Positions 11,618-23,881 are shown, numbered from the stretch's first letter. The stretch: 64,000 nucleotides of DNA from Hemileia vastatrix (GCA_030280995.1 JASXTE010000002.1:4511683-4575682); one strand, 5' to 3'. Notes: generated by a model from the letters alone, not told the origin. Numbers and translations: made by a program.

Positions 11618-12804
11618 ATTAGTGTCAGTACAGTCTAGTATATAAGTATGATATAATAGTGTTATTTTATGGTCCTACTACTTATTAATAAATGATTTAG
11701 TGATTAAACCTCAGGGGAAGACTAATAGAATAGTTATACTCAAATTAAACTCACAATACTTGGATTTAAATGCGTGCTAGTGGTGGAAAATAGAAGAATA
11801 AAATATAGTTATAGCTTTTATAAAGATAATATCAATTTATAAGGGCTTTATAATATATTTCTGAATGTTAATAATTGTAGTGTAGTGTTTATTTGAAGTG
11901 TAGTAATTGAATCATTATAATAAACCGTCAAAATCCCTCCTTACTTATACCCAAATCCACTGGAGTGCACAGACCTTCAATCCAGATGATGTCACTGCTA
12001 TCCCCGGCAATTACAGCACTGTGAGGGCCCATCACCTCCCCATGGCGTCCACTTCAAGCAGTTTCAACACCCAGACCTCCAGTAAGGACCCTCCATCACT
12101 ATTAATAATAACACAGAGTCATACCATAAATAGAAATCCCAGATAAAAGCGGATACCATAAAGAAACAGGTAAAATAAAAGATCAAAAAGAGATTTAATG
12201 AAACTAAAAGCATATAAAGGAAACAAATAAAATGTCCAAGCCCCCAATAACATCCCCAAGCATCCACATTAACCCAAAAACATATTTCCAACCCATAAAT
12301 CCGTGAATAACCATCCAAGGAAGTAATTTTAGTTGTCCAAACTGGGTGTATGCGCCTGATATAGGTGTCTATGCTTCTGTAGGCGTTGTGAGTCCACTGA
12401 TTTCGTCCATATGACCTAAAATAAGCAGAAAAACAAAGGTTATAGGCTATTAAGGGGCTAAAACCCACTTATATACCTAAATATACATAATATACTGCAT
12501 ATTTCACTGAATATGAGATTTATGTATACATATAAGCTTATGTATGTCAATAATTACTTCATATCACTTAAGATAAGTATATTATGACTCCATTAACACC
12601 TTAATAAGTATTATTAGGCCATGGATAAGCTATTTAAACTATTATAAATTATATAATAGAATAATAATTATATATATATATCATAAAATAATATATATTC
12701 TTATTTTAACCTTATTTTTAAGATATAAGCTTAATCTAGTTAAGGTTATCTTATTTTAAGCATAAGAAATACTCAGTCCTAAGGATATTTAGGCTGACAA
12801 TTAG
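11618..12804 (-). mobile_element. solo LTR with 5-bp target duplication ATTAG
   Basis: A solo LTR at 11623-12799 (1177 bp) starts TGTCAG and ends CTGACA, a 6-bp inverted terminus, and is flanked by ATTAG at 11618-11622 and 12800-12804. It matches the LTRs of the full element at 40402-49228 over its whole length, including a GC-richer conserved block (CTGGAGTGCACAGACC... to about 12100). Strand follows the coding strand of that element. It arose by LTR-LTR recombination of a full insertion. Confidence 0.93.
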
Positions 12805-15800
12805 AGCAAATTTGATTTTGAATAATAGACATACTTTCTCATGTAAATTTCAATAAAAATAATTATTATTCTTACATTAGTTGCAGTGGATACATTTGAG
12901 CTCAAAAAGAATTAAAATTGACAAAATGAGACTTCTATAATTCATATTCAAAAATGAAATCACCCTTCATTATCTACCTGTAAACTATTTTAAATTAAAT
13001 AATTTCAAAGTCAGTATATACTGATGTTATTTTTTTTCTAAAAAAACTTATTATATAGATTAATAGTCATAAACAGTTGACATAGATGTTAATTTTATAT
13101 AAGCAAACTTTAATGCATAAAATGATAAAACTATCTTTTATGTAAAAAGTGATGTAGAAAAAAAGTATTATTATATTTTTGATGCACTCATTAAAATTGA
13201 AGATAGAGCATATAAAAATATTAAACTTAATTACAATTTTGATATCATCATTTTATTTTATTTTACTTGAGTAGAAAACATATTTTAAATCTAAATATAA
13301 TTTTAAATCTTATTAGTTTGTAGATTTCAACACTTGAAACTATGAAATAAATAATTATGAAAGAATTTTACAATATTTACCCTTCTAAAAACTCATAAAT
13401 CCAAATTCAAAGCTTCTATCCTTCACAAGTAAACATAATGCATTCTGAAAATACTCTATATTTAAATAATTAAAGCTAAAAAAAAATTATGTTTTTATTT
13501 TTTATTTCAATTTTTGATAAATAATATATATATATATATATAATTGTTTAAAAATTCTAAGAGGGAACTTAATAGTGGTTTTGGCAATAAATATATAGAT
13601 TCAACTTTCAAAAAATTTGTTTGGAATAAATTACAAAGACAAAAAGGATATATTTTGATGAAAGAATACTGATTTAGGTTCTCTTAAAATTTTATTAACC
13701 ATTTTTATTGAATATCAATACATGGTTATTATTCCTTATGATATTATCATAGAATTTTTTCCTTTTTTAATATAATGATTTTCTATTGTGTGGTATGTAG
13801 GTTAATATAAGTTTAAAGGATTTATTGAAGATATATATACCAGAAACAGTAAAATCTGTAGATTTATAACTATAACTTTCTTTTCTGATGTTTTACATCC
13901 TTGATAAGTAGCTCATGCATTACAAAAGTAAATAATTATAGTCCCTGGAAATAAGTCCTTGTGAATTCCAAATTTTTTGTTATTCTTAAAATCATTACTC
14001 AAATGAACTGAAAATTTCTTCAATCACTAATTGAAAGAAGGAGTTTTAAAATCTTATTTTGTAGTTTTAAAAGCTTGAGTTATTTTTCATATTATCAAAT
14101 ATAATGAAAATTTGTAAATTTTTACTTCAAAACTAGTGATTATAGCAAAGTAATACTGGAACAATCAGATAAACAGGGAGGAATAAAGTCATATCACAAC
14201 AGGAAATGATACAAAATTTCTGATTTTTGGCTCACAAAATTCAACATGTTTTCTACATATTTTGCCACCTTTAGATAATGTTTAGTGGATTTTAAAATTA
14301 TTATAACAAACAAGCTTAACAATGTTTTTGATTTTTTTAACAAAAATAAATATTGTTAGATCTTTTTTTTAAAAAATACAACTTATTTTTATGCTTTATC
14401 TACAATAGATAGTAGTTTTTTTTGCAGAAATCACTTGTTTTGATATTCTCTTTTTGAATTTTTTAAAAAAGTTCATTGCATTAAAGTTTTGTATCAAATT
14501 TTTCATTAAAACATCATATTTTAAGTCTAGAGATTTGGTTTTTAAATAATACATATTTTTATGTTAATTGACTCATTATTTTTGGATTGATCAATTATGT
14601 TAAAATTGGGATTGCTTATTTCTAGTGAGTGTACATCATAGTTGGTTTTCAAATCAAAGATTAATAAATATTGAAATTTTGTAAAATTCTAAATATCCTT
14701 TAAACCTTTTTGATGTAAATAATTTTTAATGTTATGTAATCATTCTATAAGTAGAGCACAATTAAAATCAGATAATGGTACATTTCTTTCAATTTCTAAT
14801 ACTAAAATTCTATTCTACTTGAAACAATGTAAACTAAAGCTTGGTATCTCATATAAGAAACTCACAATTTTCAAAAAAAATATTTCCAACTCTTTAAACA
14901 TGATACACCTTAAAATATATTTTTAGAATAATTTCCTAATTAGTTTCAAATACAAGAAAACAATGACCTCAATTTATTTTAATACTTAAGACATTCTGAT
15001 GAGTAAATTTCACAATCCTCTAAGTAAAATATGGTTACCATTTATAAAAATATGCATGATTGCTCCTTTTGTTTAATTTTATCTGAATCTAACAAGGAAA
15101 ATCTCATGTTGAATATCATCTATAGATAAACTGCTTATATTAGAAGCTAATATTTCATATAAGCAATTTGTTACTGAGTTTGGGAAGCATTAATAAGTGT
15201 TAGGCATTAAAATTGAGCCATTTATTCAAGTAAATTAAAAAGGATTAACTTCTAAATATTTAAAAGATATATATACATATATAATAAAAATTAATTATAT
15301 AGTAGCATTTAACCATAATTTTAAACTAATGTCATATAAAAAAAGGGATTGAAATAAAAATTACAGTAAAGAAAATAAAAATAAGATAAATTAATATTCT
15401 TGTTTATATTTTCATAATTTTGAAAAGGCTTACTTAAGTGAGAAAATTATTTTTTTTGGAGTACAAGAATTTTTAGATAAAAATCATCACAATATAGTTT
15501 AACCCTCTCAAAAAGAAAATTCTAAAAATTTTGCTATCACATTTTATATATTTTTTAAGTAATAGAAAATGGAGTAGTGTCTTTGATAATGAAGCTTTAG
15601 ACAATGAAATAAAGGATTTAACTTTATAATATAATTTTTGAAACAAAAAATCATGTATTCAAAAAAAATTTTATATCTTACAATCAAGATAGCAGTATTA
15701 ATTAAGCAACTCTAACAACTTTGAAAACAAAAAAAGAAAAAAGAAATTAGTAAAATGCATAAGTTATTTTTAGAATTTAAGGAAACTTTATAGCTCTACC

Positions 15801-16057
15801 TGTAAACTAGACTTAAAGCAGGTTTAGATTTAACATTCGGAAATTCATACATAGTCCCCTTGCATCATGAGAGCAGAATAAAATTTATGTAGTTTTTTTT
15901 ATTAATTTACAATAGTATTCTTATTTTTGGCTTTTTCATTAGTATAACTATATATTTTTTAACTTTTTTGTTTTTCAGAACATAAGTTCAAAGCTTCCCA
16001 TCACTACTTCAAGTTGATTCTCCATATGATGTAGTAAATGAATGATATATCACTATG
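12805..16057. other. AT-rich stretch without genes
   Basis: More than 3 kb of AT-rich DNA with no convincing reading frame, RNA gene or repeat beyond simple (AT)n tracts such as the one near 13525-13545. Confidence 0.55.
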
Positions 16058-16284
16058 CAATATAGGGGGTGGACTTGCTAGCAAGTTGTCAACCTGAACT
16101 CAGATGGAACTCAGACTGAACTCATAATGAACTCTACTTGAACACCCACCTAAAACTGTTCTTCTGAGTGGTGTTCATTCCTGATTGTATGGCTCCTTTA
16201 TAAATAGCTCAATGTGTGTTCAATCTGTGGTGAGTTTGGGTGCAAGGTTGTGGACTCGCTAGCAAGTCTGCCCCCCATATTGTG
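16058..16284. mobile_element. foldback MITE, copy 2
   Basis: About 227 bp with the same inverted ends (CAATATAGGGGG / CCCCCCATATTG) and the 18-bp palindromes at 16071-16088 and 16252-16269, each slightly decayed. It is in the opposite orientation to copies 1 and 3, as shown by the interior GAACTCAGATGGAACTCAGA repeats. Confidence 0.82.
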
Positions 16285-17670
16285 TGATGTATTATAGTGA
16301 ATTTTTCTAAAGAATTTTCAAAATTGGTGATTAAGAATACTTATTATAATTTTAAAAATTTTTTTTATTCTATCTATTGAAAAAAGATGGCCTTATCTCA
16401 ATTTTATTTGTTTTTCCTCAGAAAAATTTATTCTTGATCTAAATAAAATTTCATCACTATTAACTAGATTTTATTATAAAATTTTACCAATTATTTTATC
16501 TGAACATAGTTGAAAGTATGTATAAATTAAAGTCTTTCAACATATTCTTACTATTATTCCATTATTGATTTCAAATTTAGATTTCATTATAATTGTAAAA
16601 TAAGTTTTTCAATAATTTTAATAATACCTTAATATTTAATAATTTAGTTACATAGTAGATTTTTTTTTCCTTTTTTTTATATGAGGCTTCTTATATAAAC
16701 ACCACTTTTAGATTTTTTCCATTTTGAAGTCTGATAATTTTAAATTTTCATTTAACTACCCAAATTATATCAAAAAAAATTCAAAAGTATATATTTTTAA
16801 TGTACTCATTTTGATAAACTTATTATTTCTTATAGGTTATTTTTCAACTATTTATTGTAAATAATTACTTACTCATTTATAGTCTGTTATTGTTGTTAAT
16901 TACATCCAGACAAAATAAGGATACTCTCATATTATATTGGAGTTTTAAATTAAAAGCTAAATACTAGTGGCTGGTATTAAATATGAAGTTGTTATAACTA
17001 AGTTGACAAATAACTAATGATTAAATGGCATTGTATATTACAAATTTCATAAAGTGTATATAAAAATAACACTCAAGAAATATATATAAGATATACATAT
17101 AACCATTGAATATCAAAAATGAAGTACTTATCAACATGGTCTTTTTTTATAATTTTCAAATTTACTTAAAGAGACATTAATATTACCAAATCAAATTTTA
17201 TATCAAATATAACAATATTATTATTTCAATTTTAATTATTTTACATGGCAGTTACAAAGTAATTTAATTCAGTATTTTATGAATGTTTTTGAAAAATATT
17301 TACAAAAATAGTAATAACCCCTCACAAAAAATATAATTTTTTTACTTACAATTTGCACAGTATTTCTAGCCTTAAAATATTGGTATTCCTCTAACAAAAA
17401 TATTTTTAAAATAAATTTAATTTTTTTTTTCATTATTTTATTAAAAAATGTCAAATTTATAATTTATTTTACCTTAATAAAAAATTTAGTTGAAAACTTA
17501 ATTTTGAATTTCCAAAAAAAACTTAAAAGTCAAAAATTAAAATACAAAATTAAAAATATAATTATGAGAAAGGGGTAAATTAAATTTATAATATTCATAT
17601 AAAAAAATTTAATATATTTTATGGTTTTTGAATTTTAGATTTATTGTATTAAAAAAACTATTATTAAATA
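16285..17670. other. AT-rich stretch without genes
   Basis: AT-rich with long T and A runs; no supported feature. Confidence 0.5.
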
Positions 17671-18444
17671 ACCAAGCCAAGTGAAATTGGCTGGGGTTTT
17701 TGGTATCTCTAGCTCTTATTTTTTTTCTTATACTCACATTTTAATTTTTTTTATAAACTTTTTTTTTGTTTTGTTTTCTACCTTTACATTTATTTTTCCA
17801 AGACTCTCTTTTTTATTATGATTTCAAAGGTTTTTAAGACCAAATTTGATTTCAAACAACTTCTGTCTAACTTGTCTCTCACTTCCCCACCAGATTAAAC
17901 CTGGTGAGGAAAATGGCTTACCTTTTAGAAACCAAAGTCCCTTACAGGGACTTTGGTTTCTCTGTGCGCATTGCACAGCCAGTTTTTTTCTGGTTGTGCA
18001 ATGCACTGCATGCAGCACATGCAGCTGATTTCAAGTCAGCTGCATGAAATATGGAAGCGAGTGTGCAATGCACGTTGCATACAGATTTGGCCACCTCCCA
18101 GCCTAGTAAACTGGCTGGGAGGGTGGCAAATGTATAAGCGAGCAACCAAAGCTGCCTGAAAGCAACACTTCCAGCCAGGTTTCCCCTGGCTGGAAGTACT
18201 GCATTGAAATGTAAGGAACCCAAGCCAATTTCAAAGGCTTGGGTCATAAATTAAGGTTTCCAAAAAGCAGCCAGTAGAAATCTGGCTGCAAAATAAAGTA
18301 AATTTTTTTAAATAAAATACATAAATAAATAAACATGTGTTCAAATAAGATATGCAACACTCTGCAGCCAGTTAGAAATGGCCTTCTGTTGTTACACATA
18401 GAAACAAAATCAAATGTTCCATTCAGAAACATGGGTCATGTTTC
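17671..18444. other. array of about eleven stem-loops
   Basis: A GC-richer island in AT-rich DNA, composed almost entirely of adjacent perfect or near-perfect hairpins: 17675-17692, 17888-17906, 17927-17961 (15-bp perfect stem, 5-nt loop), 17966-18006 (17-bp arms, one wobble and one mismatch), 18018-18046 (11 bp perfect), 18061-18082, 18086-18130 (about 14 bp, one bulge), 18167-18197 (13 bp perfect), 18218-18244 (9 bp perfect), 18267-18289 (8 bp perfect), 18426-18444 (8 bp perfect). Many stems share AGCCAG/CTGGCT and many loops are AT-rich with GAAAT or TTTCAA. No open frame explains it. It lies about 0.9 kb before the possible first exon at 19331. Function unknown; a structured RNA or hairpin-derived small RNAs are possible. 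Confidence 0.8.
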
Positions 18445-19330
18445 AATATTTTGAGCCAAGTAAGATCAGGAAAAAGTTCGAGGCAAAATATTGCATAATT
18501 AAAACTCTAACAATTTAATATGGTGGGGAGGTTCATATTTTGAAAATAGGTGGTGCACATTATAGTTCCCTTTAAAAAAATTCGAAAATGAAATAATTTT
18601 TACACAATGTAAATTTAAATGTGATGAGTGTATGTTTTTTAGCTACATGAAACATTGTAGCTAGAATTATGTGGTATTAATTACTTTAGATGTGAAATGC
18701 AGCATGCCACAAACCTTCATCTGTACAACATGCAGCCAAGTAAATTCTATCTGGAATTAGTACATGCATAGGAAAAAATGATAATCCTGCATACCGTGCC
18801 TTGGCAACATTATTCTTGGAATTTAGATGAAGTTTATCATATGACTGGGAGAGCTGCATTTTTTTGAAAAATAGATCAGTGAAAATTCATAATATCCACA
18901 CCTGTTTGCCACCTAATTAATTGTTCCTTTCTCTGTCTCACTTAAATTTTTCAAAAATTATTGATCATATTTTTACTTTATCATTTTGAATTATTGGTAC
19001 TATTTTCTTGACCTTATCCGATTACCAGTAAGAAAATTTTTCTTGCTATTGTATTTCATATCATTTTGTTTTGTTACTCTTTTTTACACTTTTGACAAGT
19101 TAATCTAATGAATCTAATTCTGAATTTATTTTTAAGGTATCTTTTACTGTACCCATTCAAATCATTATCTAAAAATTCTTTTTTGGTGAACTTAAACTTT
19201 TTTTATTTTTTTGTCAATTTACTTTTCTTTATTCCTTAAAAAAATTTTCAATTTATTTATCTAACTATTTATTTTTAAAACAGTGATTATAAAAATAACT
19301 TTATAATTAATTTTGTTCAATCAGCTACAA
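18445..19330. other. AT-rich stretch without genes
   Basis: No supported gene. It leads into a possible first exon at 19331 and may be promoter or 5' flank of the TET-like unit. Confidence 0.4.
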
Positions 19331-19353
19331 ATGGAAGAAGATTATATAGACAC
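19331..19353 (+). CDS. possible first exon of the TET-like unit 1 gene
   Basis: ATGGAAGAAGATTATATAGA encodes MEEDYIDT and runs into a consensus donor GTAAGT at about 19354. It is preceded by a CAG acceptor-like site after a T-rich tract. If real, the retroelement at 19891-30513 lies in the following intron and coding resumes at 30646. The link across 11 kb is inference and there is no counterpart in unit 2 to confirm it. Confidence 0.25.
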
Positions 19354-19440
19354 GTAAGTTCATGTTTTTCTTATCATTTTTCTAAATTTCATAAATACTA
19401 TCTCAACAATTATATTATTAATATGAAAAGTAAAAAATCA

Positions 19441-19781
19441 TCTCGTACTTGCTGAAAGCATACAGGATAATTTTTTGCTTTTCAAAATAATAATTAGATT
19501 GTTTGTACTTTACCTTTAATTTATTGATTTTTAAGTTGTTTCAAAGTCTCATACTTGCTGAAAGCATACAGGACAACGCTACAATTTAAAAATTAATAAT
19601 TTATTGAAGTATAACTTTCTAAGTCAATATACTGGTCAGAGCAAGTTTTTTCATTTTATATATGTGGATATGATAATTCTGTAAATTTTTTAATATTACT
19701 AATGTATTGGAGTTATACTTTCATTATATTATTAATATTAAGTGTAGAGCCAAATCTCATACTTGCTGAAAGCATACAGGA
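19441..19781. repeat. three copies of a 27-bp repeat
   Basis: The motif ACTTGCTGAAAGCATACAGG with a TCTC(G/A)T lead occurs at 19441-19467, 19547-19573 and 19755-19781. The spacings of 106 and 208 bp fit a decayed tandem repeat of about 105 bp. The motif is far better conserved than the AT-rich spacers. Confidence 0.75.
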
Positions 19782-19890
19782 AAATGCTATACTCTTTATA
19801 TGTATCATTTAATAATGTATAACTTTGAAACACTTTCTTAATATTTAAAATAAAGAAGAAGTATACAAATTTACTAATATGTAGTTATGC

Positions 19891-20827
19891 TGTAGACAAT
19901 CCTATAGTACCAGCTATAGGCCTTCACCAAGGGAATTGGAGAAAAACCAGAGAGAAAATCCCCTGTCCCTTTAGAAAATAATATAAGCAAGATTTACCTG
20001 CTACAGTAAATTGGTTCCTGTTGTTTAAAGCCCTTTTCCAATACACTTGACTGCCTGATCAGCCAAGAAAGTAGTCTCCAGACAGACTACTAAACCAAAG
20101 AACTGAAATGTAGACCAATGTCCACACCAGAGAAAGCAATGATACTTGATGTAGGTTGCAAATCCACACCAGAGACTGCAATAATACTTGATATAGCTTG
20201 CAAGACTACACCAGAGAAAACAGTTGCCAAAGTTGAGTTAAATGAAGAACTAAACTTGCAACAAACACAGCCAATTGTGGCCCAAAAAAAGTGAAAACTG
20301 AGTGAGGAACAAGGATATCACCTCCGGAGTCCACCCAATGTTGGGAGGCCCTCCTGAAGGGTAGGACCACCCTGAAGCCAGAAAACCACCCAAAACCACC
20401 AAAAACACCCAAAATACTTAGAAAAACAAACTATGACTACTAAAATCTTTAAAACACATAATTAAGCTACAACAACATTGGGAAATGAAATGTAGAGAAA
20501 AATTGGCCATTCCTAATGGTACTAAGTACTTAACCCTAAGACTTAAGGTTAGCCCGTAAAAAGCAAAAAAAAAGATTAAACAGCTATCTTTTGAAATGAA
20601 AAATGAGAAATAATCCCTCAAATACTTAGAATATGGAAAATGTCATCAGGACATAATATATAGAGAAAAGCCGGGGCTATCAAATGGTAATACCCACATT
20701 CCTGCAGTCCCAATATTCGTCAAATCATTCCAGAAAAACACCCAATTATTAAACAATGCCATTTAAGACATATCAAAACAACGCCAAACAGACCAACAAA
20801 GGGCTCTGCCAATGTTGGAAAACCACA
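19891..20827 (-). repeat. 3' LTR of gypsy element 2
   Basis: 937 bp. On the minus strand it starts TGTGGTTTTCC and ends GTCTACA. Closely similar to 29416-30513 but lacks an internal stretch of about 165 bp present there. The flanking pentamers (TATGC left, ACACT beyond the other LTR) do not match, so no target duplication is seen. The LTR contains a GC-rich block around 20330-20380 that is shared with 30010-30060 and 31130-31243. Confidence 0.88.
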
Positions 20828-20839
20828 TCCACCCTCCAA
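20828..20839 (-). other. polypurine tract of element 2
   Basis: GGAGGGTGGA on the minus strand abuts the TGTGG start of the 3' LTR, the expected place for plus-strand priming. Confidence 0.6.
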
Positions 20840-20845
20840 TAGAGA

Positions 20846-21500
20846 ATGTCCACATTCTCTTTCATCACAACCACCATGTTCAGCTTCCTCTCCAAATCTG
20901 CTACTGACATGGGTCCTTGCCAATACTGCATGAACAACAATCTCATCTGTACCATACCACCTCCAGCTAATCCCTACAGAACCTCCTGTGATTCCTGTCA
21001 CTCTAGGAAGAAGACTTATTTCAGACCTTGTCCATTGTCCTCTTCAACATCTTCTTCTCCTTCACAGCCTGATCCACCTTCCATCAGCACCAAAAGATCC
21101 AGACCATCCATCCTGATCCCCAGACTGGTCAACAAATTACACTCTTCAAAATAGAGTTCCAACCCCGCTACAAATGCTAGCTCTTCCATCCCTGGTCCTT
21201 CTTATGGTAAGCTCAATACTTCTTCATACTGAAATGCAATCTGACCAATTTCCAGTTCATTCTAATCCAGACAGTGATGATGACAATGTGGGAACCCTTG
21301 AAGAACCCCCACCTAATCCATTGCCAACCATCAAAAACAACTTCCAACAACATTCTTCTCAACAGAAGCATCTTATCCTATATTACTTCCAATCCACTCC
21401 TGCCAGGAACCCACAGGACCTTGAGAAAATAAAGAACCTCATCCACCAGTTCAAAGCCAATGCTGAACATTTTGTTACATCTCTTGATTCTTTTCTGTAA
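20846..21500 (+). CDS. Cys-rich protein gene, antisense inside element 2 (copy 1)
   Basis: Two overlapping-region frames (20846-21154 and 21174-21500) on the strand opposite to pol, starting 19 bp after the LTR edge. The first has MGPCQYCMNNNLICTI (C-x2-C-x6-C), then CDSCHSRKK and a Ser/Pro-rich basic tail. The second holds an acidic SDSDDD-like segment and a helical end (DLEKIKNLIHQFKANAEHF). Either a frameshift or an intron joins them. The Cys arrangement is like a fungal Zn2Cys6 cluster with a long linker and resembles the genes at 22130 and 6852. Function unknown; the proximity of the start to the LTR suggests a truncated 5' end. Confidence 0.5.
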
Positions 21501-21540
21501 TTACTTCTTGCCTAAAAATCTTGATTTTGAAATAAAATTA

Positions 21541-21985
21541 AATAAAAAACTCCTCATTTTAAAGTCTTGGGGGACTAATCCTCAGTTTTAAGTCTTGGGG
21601 GACTAACAGCCCTCATTTTATAGTCTTGGGGGACTCAAAAAACCCTCAGTTTATAGTCTTGGGGGACTTAAAACCTGAATCAAAGAGACAGAACCAGAGA
21701 TCGAAACATTAAAGACCAAAGAAAAAAACTAACATTCTGGGGTAACTGTTCTACAGAGCAGCCAGCTCATCAGTTACCCCCACACTTGCCTTAACAAAAT
21801 TCAGAGATTACCCTTTGGATGCCCTCTGCCAGAATCACACCAATCCACAATATCTTTTTATAGTGCTGAAGGACTCAACCAACAACCATCCTCAGTTTAT
21901 AGTCTGGGGGGACTGTACCACTTCTCAGTTTAAAGTCTTTATGGACTGCCAGTGTTCAGTTTAAAGTCTTGACAGACTAATCCCA
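21541..21985 (+). repeat. AGTCTTGGGGGACT repeat cluster
   Basis: Tandem and dispersed copies of a unit reading CAGTTTATAGTCTTGGGGGA followed by CT. At least four in a row lie at about 21555-21670 (spacing about 34-37 bp), then degenerate ones at about 21895-21985. Single related copies (GTTTAAAGTCATAG.GGACT) precede the hairpin modules at 24694 and 24955. Each unit pairs AGTC with GACT around a G-run. Confidence 0.75.
21735..21835 (+). other. hairpin module, copy 1
   Basis: GGGGTAACTG (21739-21748) and CAGTTACCCC (21771-21780) form a perfect 10-bp stem around a loop containing CAGAGCAGCCAGCTC, followed by CCACACTTGCC. The same module recurs at 24786 and 25047. Confidence 0.75.
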
Positions 21986-21992
21986 TTTTGCA

Positions 21993-21998
21993 TATAAG
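21993..21998 (+). promoter_or_regulatory. TATA-like box of the 22130 gene
   Basis: CATATAAGGGCGG about 135 bp upstream of ATG 22130, followed by a CT-rich leader typical of fungal promoters. A short upstream frame (ATG 22013 to TGA 22042, nine codons) sits in the leader and could dampen translation. Confidence 0.45.
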
Positions 21999-22129
21999 GG
22001 CGGAGCCACCACCATGCACAGTGCTTTACAGCCAACCTGCTGAACTTCCACTCTTTCTTTATTATCTACACATCACTGACAAAATTTTCATTCATCTCTT
22101 TTCTCTTCATTGTTTTTCCTTCACAGATC

Positions 22130-23881
22130 ATGGCTGAATATCCAGAATTTGACCCATCAGACCTTCCCTGTTTCACTGCTCCAAAGGAATTAGCTTGTAA
22201 ACAGTGCATCCACATGTGCAGGCCTTGTACCTTCACTCTTCCTACTCCACAAGCCAAATTATATAACAGAGCCTGTGATTCTTGCAACTGTAAAAAGAAA
22301 AGATGTGACAGAGACCCCAACTATACAATACCTTTGCCTTCACCTTCACACAAATATATTTCCAGATCTCCTACCAGGTCACCAGAACTTGGACCTGCTT
22401 CCTCTTCTTTATCTTCTGCTCCTTCCAGAAGATCACGCCGTTCTATTCCCAAAACACTTCCTAAAAGACCTGCTTTATCTTCTAAAGAATCTGATTTTAT
22501 CACAGAAAATTTAGCCAAATCAGCTTCAAAATCAGCTCCCAGGCTGCTAGACTTCATCCAGGCGGCCCTCCCACCTTGCTAGGAAGCAGAAATCAGGCTC
22601 AAAACCATTAAATTTGACCAGAAAACAGCCTAAATCCACCAGTAAACAACAACAACTCCATGAAACAACTTCCTAGTGCTACCAGAGAAATGCACACAAA
22701 AGTTTCTTCATCAAAAATTACCAAAAACTCTAAAACTTGTAGAAGACTTTCAGAAAGGGCGGCCCACCTGCCTTACCAGAAAGCAAAAATCAGGCTCAAA
22801 ACTCCCAAATTCAGCCAGATAACAGACAAAATACACCATTAAACACCAGCAACTCTATGCAACCACCTCCTAGTTCTCCCATAGCAATGCGTACACACTA
22901 AATTTCTTCCCCAGACATCCCCAAAAATTCCAAAAACTCTAGAAAACCTGCCAGAGGACCTTCTGAAAACACCAGAGCACCCAACTCTGCTTCCAAAAAA
23001 AATCTCCGGTTACTTTAAGAAGAAATAACTACACCTCTCCTCTGGCCGCCAATTATTCCTCTGATGATTCCCTTTCTTCTATATCTTCATGCAGCAAATC
23101 ACAATCAGCTTCCAGGTCACCTTCACCTGATCCTTCCTTCAACAGCCCTGGTTCTCCACCACCAGTGTCCAACCCAACTGGGTCAAGCAATAATAATATC
23201 CATTACAACAACAGCAGCCATGCTGCTCCAACCAGGCCACAGGAAGGCCCTTCTTCTCCATCATCTTCACAACACCATTTAGAGAATGATCATGAGAATA
23301 TATACCTCTATCTGGTTGATCCTCCTTCAACATCCATTCAGATTTCATCAACAGCTCAAATCCCGGCCGCTTACAAATTTGATGAGCTTCCAATCTGTAA
23401 GTAACAAATTAATAAATCCAATTTCTTTAACAGAGAAAAATTACTGATCTAATTCTTCTGGGTAGTTGGAAACTCGCCTCCTGAAACTACAATTGGGATT
23501 GGCCAACCTCTAGAAACTACCTTATTGCTGGAATATGCTGACATGAAACAACACCTAAGCATGATGTGTTCAAACATGCTTAAGGCCTTTACCCTCCACA
23601 GTCCGTTAAAAGGCTTTGAAATGAATCTGAGAAAACAGCTCCTTGATGACCACTGGAATATGTCTATAATAATCAAGCACACCTTCCAACACTTGATCCC
23701 CACTTCTTCCACTTCTTCCCAAAAATTACCTCCCACTCCGGTACCTGACCATTACAATACATATACTCTTTCCAGCCGCCTACACCACAAAGAACACAGT
23801 TCTTCTTCCAATCCTAACAAAAAGGAAAAACACCACCATAATCCGGACCAACCGCTGGAGGCTTCTTCTTCCAGACATTAA
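22130..23881 (+). CDS. Cys-rich/Ser-rich multi-exon gene, antisense inside element 2 (copy 2)
   Basis: Unrecognised gene opposite in strand to pol. The N-terminal frame 22130-22582 (150 codons) begins MAEYPEFDPSDLPCF and carries CKQCIHMCRPC and ACDSCNCKKKRCDRD. Together this is C-x2-C-x6-C-x16-C-x2-C-x6-C, like a Zn2Cys6 cluster with an enlarged linker, followed by Ser/Pro/Arg-rich sequence. A TAG ends it, then a 196-bp tandem duplication. A Ser/Pro-rich frame opens by about 23020 and is joined by a 71-nt GT-AG intron (23398-23468) to a last exon with QHLSMMCSNMLKAFTLHS and a His/Lys-rich end at 23881. Whether all parts are one gene is uncertain. It could be a DNA-binding or nucleic-acid-packaging protein. 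Confidence 0.5.
22560..22950. repeat. 196-bp tandem duplication
   Basis: Two direct copies of about 196 bp (22560-22756 and 22757-22950), each starting GGCGGCCC.CC.CCTT and containing AAATCAGGCTCAAAAC and ATTCCAAAAACTCTA. The first begins at the end of the 150-codon frame, so duplication may have brought in the stop. Confidence 0.7.

Noticed and set aside
12064..12468. 134-codon frame inside the solo LTR, with relatives in the other LTRs (40908, 48538).
   Set aside because: Similarity follows the non-coding LTR itself; frames and ends are not preserved between copies.
17824..18247. Several open frames across the hairpin array on both strands.
   Set aside because: They arise from the inverted repeats (mirrored frames on both strands) and have no family resemblance.
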